Assembly (NCBI RefSeq): GCF_041260155.1
Contig: NC_091945.1
Coordinates: forward strand, 33,982,296-34,046,295
Length of the DNA: 64,000 nucleotides
DNA from: Ptychodera flava
Lineage: Eukaryota; Hemichordata; Enteropneusta; Ptychoderidae
Reading direction: 5' to 3'
The position numbers were made by a program, and so were the translations under genes. The notes beneath the pieces are model-generated. The model did no database searches, was not told where the DNA came from, and saw only the letters and a list, made by a program, of their open reading frames with translations. Of this stretch, positions 56,762 to 64,000 are shown one piece after another. The stretch's first letter is position 1, and every line of letters begins with the position of its first letter.

Positions 56762-57085
56762 CTAGAGTGATTTGCTGATATTGTCGAATTTATTGAAAAT
56801 TTTAAAGATCTGTATCATGTCTCCCCTTATTCTTCTCTGTCCTAAAGTAGTTAGTCCAAACTGATTTAGTCTCTCTTGATATTCAAAGTTGCGCAGTTCT
56901 GGAATCAGCTTGGTGGCACGACGTTGGATTTTTTCTAGTTCTGCGATGTCTTTCTGAAGCCAGGGTAACCATGCTTGAATGGAGTACTCTAAACGAGGCC
57001 TGACTAGTTGTTTGTATAGTTTGTATCGAAGCTGTATGATTTCCTTTGTTTTCAGAGTCATTGTTCTCTTGATTAGACCCTCCAT
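56762..57085 (-). pseudogene. CR1-like RT C-terminal piece
   Basis: 107 open codons of the ORF2 tail of the minus-strand LINE. Characteristic words are LRYKLYKQLVRPRLEYSIQA, LEKIQRRATKLIPELRN and FGLTTLGQRRIRGDMI. It lacks the YADD motif, which would lie upstream in a complete element. Confidence 0.85.
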
Positions 57086-57975
57086 GCTATTAGCTTTCTT
57101 TGTAGCTTGAACACACTGTTGTGATGGCTTCAGGCTTCAGTGGATGATAACACCAAGGTCCTTTTATTCACTGGAATGCGTAAGTGGAATGTTATTCATA
57201 TTATGTGTGTGACCAGGGTTATATCTTGATGTGTCCATGATTCCGTTCTTGCAACTATATCGTAGATCTTGTCCTCTAATAATACACGAAGTTCGTCTTG
57301 TTTAGATAGCAAACGTGGGGCATTGGTATACATGCATGACACACTTCTTTTTACAGACTTTGACTTTTTTTGGCTGTGGTTAATGACTGGACTGCTTCTA
57401 GTATTTAGCATGTTCCATTCTTGAAAATATAAGTCTCTGTGGCATCTTCTTCATTTAAATTTAAAGTTAGTTCTCTCTCCCTATAAATTAACACCATCAG
57501 TATGTACATTATTTCATGAACGCTATCTTCTTGGGCAAATCGTTTTTTCATCTCTACTGTCACTCCTGTTCACCTGAACAATTTTTCCTCGTCGAATTCT
57601 CATACAAGTTTCGCCTGCCTCGATTCTCCTTGTCAGCTCCTTCTTCAGTGCTTGGTCCTGTTCCTGTCGTATTTTGGTCAAATCTGGTGTGATGTAGATA
57701 CTATTGAAATCTTCTGTTTGACTATCCTTTAGCTTTCACGAGTTCTTTAGTATTCTCATTCTATTGCTTGGCGTCTTTAATATTACTCTTTTTGGTCCTA
57801 TATGATTTTCGCCTTTTTTAAAACCAATACGCTGCACTGCATATAGTCATTTACTGTTATATCTGGTAGCCTCAGTTCGTCGAGTGTTTCGGCTACAGTT
57901 GCTCTGTCGTCTCTTCCACTCTCTTTACATCTCTTGATAATCACATCACCTTTCCTCTTTTCCTTCTTCATCTCC

Positions 57976-58453
57976 TCACGAATACACATTGGGTACAGTG
58001 ACTTTCGTTTGATTATATTCATCTTGATCGGACACGTTTTCTGTTAATTTGTTGACAGACTGACTCAGCATGCTCATGTCGTTTTCTATCTTCATTTGCC
58101 GTTGCTCAAAAATGCTCATCGACCTTAGTATGTTCACGGCACAGGAGTTGCATTTATTGCAATACCAGTGGACGGAGCTGTTTTCTTCGTTTGAGTTCTG
58201 AACCATGAAACTTGTATGTAGATTATTCGACTCCTTCACACATGATGACGTGCCAATAATTACAGATGCCACAAACAATAGCTTCGGAATTCGTCTTTAT
58301 CACTGGCCTCTTTTTTGCAGGATCAACATACAGGAGTTGTCGAAGTCGTTGAAGATTGAGTGGACGTCGACTTTGGCCTCTCCAAACTTGATCTACTCCC
58401 ACTTCAGTTTTCACGGCATACTTCACAGTACCTGTTTTTGCGGCGGTATACAA
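57976..58453 (-). pseudogene. CR1-like ORF1 with PHD-like finger
   Basis: Two overlapping frames cover a Cys-rich finger typical of CR1-group ORF1 proteins, separated by one frameshift near the CEGVE word. The C-terminal part is rich in Met, Gln, Asn and Lys (IFEQRQMKIENDMSMLSQSV), a plausible coiled coil. Further upstream codons toward 58560 may belong to the same frame. Confidence 0.65.
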
Positions 58454-58649
58454 TGCAGGATTCGAGGCACTATCTTTTTTTCCCCGAGGTCTCCGCTATG
58501 TAGTCGGTGCGGCAGCGGCCATCTTGAAATTTGTTGCGCAGGTGGCTTGTCGAGGTGGTTAACTTCGGCACCAATTTCCAAGAACTAGGATTCTGCTGAC
58601 CAAAATAGCAAGCTATCATTGCGACCTGGAGACTTTTAGATACTAGCTA

Positions 58650-60115
58650 TTCAGCTCAGAATTCGTATCTACACCGCCACTTTTACTTGACTACGAAAAG
58701 TTTTTCGGATTATGTAAGTTGTCCTTGGCAGGTATGAACTGTGTAGTTCATAGAGTCCATAAATTTCTTGAAAATTTGCTGATGTCACTTCTTGTAGACT
58801 TCGCTTATAGAAGTATAAATGTTAGATAAGAGATGAAAAGAGATGCACAAGTCATGTACACTTGATCAGACGCCGCAGTGAGTTCTAAGGCCTGACGATG
58901 TCAATCTAAATTTGACGAGTAATACGAGTGGGTAATAAGAGACGGTGAGGCATTACCTCGACCTTCAAACTTGACTTCAAGCCTTGTCTAGCCTAGGACC
59001 TTTGTCAGCACCTGTGATTTTATCAGTTGACCTTTAGTTTTTATGAGAAGGGAAACCGTTGCTTGACAAGTTTGAAGAATATAATCATATAGTTAAATTA
59101 CCTTATATAGCCTAAAGCTACACTTTTAATTTATATGGAGTAATATAATTGTCTTCTAAAAACTGAGTAATATATATAATTGTCTTCTAAAAACTTGTGA
59201 TCTATGCATACTTAAATCAATTATCAGATAAGTAAATAAGCTTGGCTGTGCTATTTTTATAACCTAATGGGAAAGATAGAGAAATTTAATTATCAAACTT
59301 AACATTGAAAGTGATGAAATTATGAAGCTATATAAGTTTGATTTATAGTTTTGATATCCATGTTGGTGATTACCAGAACTCATTACAAAAAATGTGATAC
59401 TATAGCTAGTTTTCATATAAATATTCCAAAATCATTTTAACAATAGTCCATGTCAACGACATTTAGATATTTTAGAGTTGTATTAAATGAGGAGATTGTT
59501 TATTCTTGCAAGTAATCACAGTCTATCGATAACTTTCAAAACGTATCTTGAAAATTATTGTTCGAGATATTGTCTTGCTATGTTTTTAACATCACCATTA
59601 TTTGAAACTGTGCTTGATAGTAAGAGTATCCAAAAACCCAAAAGACAAAAGCGAATCCCAAAGCTATGATAAAGAATAAACCATCAATGTGTTAATTGTC
59701 TTATAATGTAAATATTTTTATACTCAAATGCCTTTGTCACTAATACGTCTTAGTTAAAATTGTTTATATTTCAACTCGGGCGATTGCATTTTCAAAAAAA
59801 TTTCACAAATGTTTAGTGTTCAACTTCAGCAATCGCTTTGTGCGAAAGAGGATACTGTTTTGCGGTTTGATAGGTCTATCTGGCAAACAACCAGAAATGC
59901 TTTGCGATAAATTTTCTAGATTATTGTACAATTATTGTACAATTCATATAAACATTCCACATTGTAGCTAATGCGCTATACATACAGTTCTAGTTATACA
60001 TTTATAGTTCTACAGTTATAGTTCTAAACGCTGTTCCCTTTCCCCCTTTTTAGGTATGAGATAATGAATACTATGTAAACCTTCAACTTATATTCGTTCA
60101 CCATTGCCTTCACAA
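58650..60115. other. Non-genic AT-rich stretch
   Basis: It contains a short tandem duplication (TAATTGTCTTCTAAAAACT at about 59147 and 59179) and long AT-rich runs. No frame or repeat end recognised. Confidence 0.55.
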
Positions 60116-60155
60116 CATTCATGTTATTGGTCCTGTCGATAATGTTTTCCTGCAG

Positions 60156-60729
60156 ACGAAGGGCATCAGCTGGTTCCCGAAAAGCTTTAGAACAAAGTAG
60201 AAAATTGTCCCTCGAAAGTTTTATATACGACTTAAATAAAGAGGGAATGGAAATAGTCTCGTATATGGTATTTATCAAATCCCGCCAACCCTTAAGTCTC
60301 GATTTAGTCACAGCCGCCGCTAAAGTTCTACAAAGAAGACATCCGTTGTTGAAAATGAGAGTGATGGAGGGTTCTGACGCTAATGGACTGTCCCAATACT
60401 TTATTCCAATGAAAGAAGTAGGGGTAGATGTGGATGAGGTTACGGTTGTAAACTTGGAAGATTTCCATGCGAATGAGATGAAGACAAAGATAAATCTGTC
60501 AACAGGACCACTGTGGCGAATACGTTTGGTTAGATCGGGTGACAAGCAGCCTGAAAGTGGGTTGCAAAGAAGTGTTCTTGCAGTCTCATTCGTCCACTGC
60601 ATAGCCGATGGAAATTGTATCATTAGCTTTTTGGATGAACTAATGGATATCCTTTTCAATTGTCCCATGGAGCTGCTGTATGAATCGGTGTCTCATGATC
60701 AGTGGACGATCATAATTTTCCATTTTTAA
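60156..60729 (+). CDS. Condensation-type (HxxxD) acyltransferase, N-terminal part
   Basis: A plus-strand open frame of up to 202 codons (from an ATG at 60121). A good 3' splice site, GTTTTCCTGCAG, ends at 60155 inside this frame, so the exon more likely begins at 60156 and the protein starts in an upstream exon. The peptide has the opening of a condensation-domain or alcohol-acetyltransferase fold: PLSLDLVTAAAKVLQRRHPL, then INLSTGPLWRIRLV, then SFVHCIADGNCI, in which H159 and D163 (counted from 60121) form the catalytic HxxxDG motif. Enzymes of this superfamily move acyl groups from CoA or carrier proteins to alcohols or amines. Only about half of the usual ~430 residues is present. After LDELMDILFN the frame runs on without similarity to a stop, so the true exon probably ends near 60660, or the gene is truncated. 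It is a different acyltransferase fold from the GLYAT genes beside it. Confidence 0.65.
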
Positions 60730-61437
60730 AGTGTTTTTAAATAGTCCTAAAATTATTTACCGGTATTTGGAAAGGTTAAAGTTTTCATACTAGAGAAAAT
60801 CCACTCTCTGATACTCATGTTAAATCATGGAACAAAGTGAAAGCTCGATGACGCTCCTCAGACAGAGTAATCGTTTGTGTCCTCGTGTTTAATCTGCTAT
60901 TTTGACAGAACGGTACAATGACGACATCAATCATTTCTCACTACGCCTGTTGTGGATCCCTTTGATCTTAATTATATTAGTAAGTCGTAATTGCAGTGTT
61001 AGACTAACGCAAGCTGAGTGATTTTCTATCAAAGTCTGTAATTGACAATCAATGCATGCCATAATTTAAACTGTTCTAAAGATTGTAATGTATAGGCTGA
61101 TAAATATTTGAGTCTTTATATGACATTTAATGCAATTTCCATCGTACATAAATTAATGTACACACTGTCATTATTTGTAAAATATTAAAAAGATGGGAAT
61201 TTACATTTGAACAACATTTGACCAACAATAAAATGGGTATTTACAGCGACGGTTTTTTCAGCCATTCCACATTGAAATCTCTCTGTAACTTGCTGCCTAG
61301 GATTACCAAAGAAAAGCAACAAATCTCTCCTTCACATTATTTCAAATATCAACTTTTGAACAAGCTTCGATAAATCCTGGATACACAACACAGTATTTGC
61401 GAAAATGAAGACAAAGCAGCTAGTCTTTATTATTTTT

Positions 61438-61477
61438 TATTTGTTTGTTTGTTTGTTTGTTTGTTTGTTGTTTGTTT
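61438..61477. repeat. (GTTT)n microsatellite
   Basis: About nine GTTT units with one interruption. Confidence 0.95.
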
Positions 61478-61824
61478 ATGTGCTTGTTTGAGCTCTTTCA
61501 TTTTTGGTAATTTCATTATATTAAATTTAGTCCTTATTTTTACATGTAATATCTTGGATTACTTTATTTACGCGTTTCAATCGGTGCTACAATGACCTTC
61601 GCCTTGAAGTTAGTAATCGTTAAGGATTCTGTGTAATGTCCTTAAGTTTATAGCGAAACAACAATGACTACATGGTTCGATTGAATCATTGCATAACACT
61701 GTCAAAGTGCGCAGGTTATATAGTGCGTCAGCGATATTTTACAAGATGTTTCATGCAAGCACCAAAGTATTAATGATTCAACCATGCATGCTAGCATTAG
61801 CATTATTTCGTTCTCGGTTGCTAA

Positions 61825-62730
61825 GGGACCGTCTCAGATTGTCGCAGAAGTTCAAGAAACGAAATTTCTTCGTTTAGATCAAAACCCCCTCCCCCCTCCC
61901 CCTAAACGAAACTTCAAAAGTGTGAAATGTTTATGTCTGCCTGAGAGTACAATGTTGCATTTTGCTATAGCTACTAAAGACATATTCCCCTTGCCACATT
62001 ACAACATTAAACAAACCGAGGCTTGGTCTGCAATGCCCTAATGCCAGCACTTGCAAATGCAGTAACATCCGAGTAATCGTCATACGGTTCAGGCGATTTA
62101 CCCATATAAGGATATCCCTCACTCGTTATATAGGAAACCCGGTCCAGTTCTGGCCGTTCCAGTATGCATTGACTGTTTGATTGCGTTGTCGCAGACAGTT
62201 GCTTTGATTCCTTACAGAGAATTTGGGCTTCGGTTATATCAGTCTGTTTACATGGTGGTTTTTCCTCACCAGGTAGACATATAGCTGGAGTCACTCCGGC
62301 AAGAAACTTCGACATGGGGGCCCAGGCAAGTTCAATCATATTAAAACGACTATGACCAGGTGCATAACCCCGGTGCATAACAATTGAGAATAAAGAAATC
62401 TAGTGGTTAGAGCAGACGCTTATAGATAGCCCATTTTAAAAAATGATACTTTTTGTCTTTGAATAATTTGATGAATGAAAGGTTTAGGATACAATGTTAC
62501 TATAGGTAAATTGTGTTTGGGGAATGAACGAGATGGAAACAGTTACAAAGTTGTTGGCACGAGTGTGCATTTTTTTCTTTAATTTAAAATAAAACTGTTA
62601 CACGAAAACTTGTGATCACAAAATAAAAGTGCGAAAGTGAAGTTCACTAATTGAATGGAGGTCAAACCCCCTCCCCCCTAAACGAATAAATTTCGCTTTT
62701 TGAACTTCTGCGACAATCTGAGACGGTCCC
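61825..62730. mobile_element. 906-bp DNA transposon with ~52-bp TIRs
   Basis: Left end GGGACCGTCTCAGATTGTCG, continuing CAGAAGTTCAA and beyond, is repeated inverted at the right end with few changes over about 52 bp. Flanks are CTAA at the left and TTAC at the right, compatible with an eroded TTAA target. The short 61814-61820 and 62734-62741 stretches are also similar (TCTCGGT, GTTCCGGT), so a longer target repeat is an alternative. It contains a minus-strand transposase-like remnant. Confidence 0.85.
62007..62378 (-). pseudogene. DDE-like transposase C-terminal remnant
   Basis: 123 open codons inside the TIR element. The beginning GYAPGHSRFNMIELAWAPMS resembles the end of the catalytic core in many DDE/DDD-E transposases, where an Asn-x-Ile-Glu-x-x-Trp segment carries the last acidic residue (here E16). 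AGVTPAICLPGEEKPPCKQT follows, a combination known to me from uncharacterised proteins of cnidarians and invertebrate deuterostomes. The first two acidic residues are not present, so the copy is truncated. Family assignment (Kolobok-like or other) is open. Confidence 0.55.
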
Positions 62731-62744
62731 TTACGTTCCGGTGA

Positions 62745-63660
62745 TATAAACAGTGTTCAAAAGACCATTCCTCCCCCCGACGTTGAAAACCAAGTTTTGT
62801 ATCACAGACAAATATAGACACAGACTTGCAACGCGGCATGCCTTTTTTTCATGGTCGTCTCGGTAGACTTTTGCCTTTTCATATTAAAATGAGCTTCAAA
62901 GGTGTTAAACTTTTTGGAGACTTTGTTTGTGGTTGATAATTGCAAGAGATTATGCGAAAAATACGACGAGATGGCATTATGCTGCCAGTCGCGTAGCAAC
63001 CATAGTTACTTGTGAGCTCTCAGGGCAGAAACACTGCTTCACGCTAATCAAAACATAACACGCCAGCAGTTTCATAAACATGTCCTTCCTTGACGAACGT
63101 GTAAAAGACGGTATGACTGACCGTAAACCATTGAGTAAAACCAGACAGTATCGATAAAAGACTTGCAAATTTGGTTCAAACACACTCATTATGTATTCAT
63201 AAAAAATATGAGAGGAATTTTTAAAACGGTAAAACTCAATTTTCTGAAGCTCAAAAAACTCCCGTTTTCGCCAGCACGCCAATTCCGCTCAGCACCACAC
63301 GACAACAACAACACAAACTTACATACTTTCGAACATACTTTCGCTTCACAATTAGCGAAAATCCGAAAATTGCCGAAGGATGCATGGTCGGCACTCTTCG
63401 GAAAAGAGAGGCGAGAGCAACCTGAGGCGAGGCGAACATGGATGGGTTATGTAACCGCTTCACGCCTTAAACAATACCCGTTGCGAGTCTGTGTCTATAT
63501 TTGTCTGTAGTTGTATGCAAAGCTACTGAAGCTTCATGAGTTGATGCTATGGCAACGAATGGAATTTCGTTTGATTGCAGGACCATTCGTGCTAATCTAG
63601 CGGTCAAAATACTGGCCAAGCCCTGTCTTCGGTAATCTGGTACTGTATAGGTCATTCCCA
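62745..63660 (-). pseudogene. GLYAT-like C-terminal remnant (alpha-3), split by a transposon
   Basis: 63516-63660 reads VPDYRRQGLASILTARLARM and EIPFVAIASTHEASVALHT, very close to gene 1. The last part (FQRRG region to the stop) is at 62745-62802 on the other side of an inserted element. At 63660 the similarity to GLYAT stops at GMTYT. The remnant has the complete CoA-binding motif but no N-terminal half. Confidence 0.9.
62803..63510. mobile_element. 708-bp DNA transposon in the GLYAT remnant
   Basis: TTGTAT at 62797-62802 and 63511-63516 flanks it. Terminal inverted repeats of about 32 bp (ACAGACAAATATAGACACAG, then ACT and GCAACG) are almost perfect. Inside are several short frames without similarity. 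Gene 1 gives the uninterrupted reading (TTTTGTGTGCAAAGCC). Confidence 0.9.
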
Positions 63661-63664
63661 TCTC

Positions 63665-64000
63665 AGATGTAGAGTACGGCGACGTCTGTACTTTCGCGGT
63701 ATTCTCTTGCTGTCGCAGCTGAGGTCAGCGACAAAAAAACATCACGAAAGAAATTATCAAACATGATTTTTGAAAATTGAGGGTACCTTCTTAGACACAA
63801 GGTTATATTGAACTTTACTACTTTACATCAACAGACGTGGCTTCCTATCAATTCAGAACGACGCATCCTCGTAATCTATACATTGCTATCGGTTCGATAT
63901 CTTTGTAAATGTTGAAGAAGAACTGTGACAAGTACAAGTTTGAATTATAAATTGCGTTGAGGCAATATATCTTCACATTCCTATTAACTTACTTTCATTA
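63665..64000. other. Non-genic right edge
   Basis: The sequence leaves alpha similarity at about 63660. Nothing recognised to the end of the window. Confidence 0.5.

Larger units (their letters stand above)
56509..58600 (-). mobile_element. CR1-like LINE, internally deleted
   Basis: On the minus strand, ORF1 comes first (58453-57976): a PHD-like zinc-finger arrangement CGICNYWHVIMCEGV followed by WYCNKCN, then a region with spaced hydrophobics. ORF2 follows as an endonuclease start (57411-57196: CMYTNAPRLLSKQDELRVLL) and then, only about 110 bp further, the RT C-terminus (57085-56762: LVRPRLEYSIQAWLPWLQKD, then RRATKLIPELRNFEYQERLN). The endonuclease core and RT catalytic domain are deleted. 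The copy ends in a (TGAAC)n tail at 56509-56531. CR1-clade assignment rests on the C-terminal words and the PHD-type ORF1. Confidence 0.85.
60765..63660. repeat. Duplicated block alpha-3
   Basis: Follows alpha-1 order from GAAAGGTTAAAGTTTTCATA (about 60769; compare 314) through the segment like 840-1140 to the GLYAT C-terminal remnant. It is more diverged than alpha-2. Two DNA transposons interrupt it. Confidence 0.75.

Noticed and set aside
58205-58588. 127-codon plus-strand frame
   Set aside because: Antisense shadow of the CR1-like ORF1.
60024-60668. 214-codon minus-strand frame
   Set aside because: Antisense to the HxxxD acyltransferase frame, which carries the catalytic motif.
63163-63510. 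115-codon frame in the 708-bp transposon
   Set aside because: No family similarity, and its end is simply the TIR.

Overview
This is eukaryotic, animal-type DNA. Genes are sparse, non-coding sequence is AT-rich, spliced-gene signals are present, and LINEs, SINEs, palindromic MITEs, simple repeats and repeated blocks of kilobase size are abundant. The recurring host gene is a glycine N-acyltransferase-like (GLYAT/GNAT) family, which is expanded in invertebrate deuterostomes. Together with the L2-like and CR1-like LINEs, a Crypton/DUF3504-type fragment and V-SINE-like sequence, this suggests a hemichordate or cephalochordate. The species call is inference. No bacterial, organellar, rRNA, CRISPR or bona fide tRNA gene was seen.

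Layout. (1) 0.3-3.85 kb: block alpha-1 with an intact GLYAT gene on the minus strand (1156-2034). (2) 3.9-15 kb: mostly non-genic, with a Harbinger-like MITE half, a decayed Crypton-like recombinase N-terminus, a LINE 3' end, a three-unit repeat and a dense TTCTCGC/GCGAGAA array; one possible terminal exon lies at 15.0 kb. (3) 15.9-40.6 kb: module I, made of ~1.8 kb tandem units, a nearly full-length L2-like LINE (20919-24999), block beta with a GLYAT pseudogene, and block gamma with an intact GLYAT gene (35446-36330). (4) 40.6-52 kb: module II, a second direct copy of the same order (tandem units, beta with GLYAT pseudogene, gamma with GLYAT gene 49832-50734) without many of the insertions of module I. 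(5) 52.8-55.8 kb: block alpha-2 with only a GLYAT C-terminal remnant. (6) 56.5-58.6 kb: an internally deleted CR1-like LINE on the minus strand. (7) 60.16-60.73 kb: an exon-like piece of an HxxxD condensation-type acyltransferase. (8) 60.8-63.7 kb: block alpha-3 with a GLYAT remnant split by one DNA transposon and preceded by another that carries a DDE-like transposase remnant.

Seven GLYAT loci are present, all on the minus strand: three open genes, two disrupted pseudogenes and two C-terminal remnants; an eighth, inverted fragment lies just upstream of the second gene. The three open genes have their whole coding sequence in one exon, with a 3' splice-site-like sequence 3-6 bases before the ATG, so an upstream non-coding exon is likely.

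Because the blocks are duplicated, one copy often shows the empty target site of an element present in the other. This fixes element ends and target duplications by eye and gives a relative chronology: a TAA-target element entered a GLYAT gene before the module duplicated; a tandem foldback element, a TTAA palindrome, an AGTA-target MITE and the LINE entered single copies afterwards.
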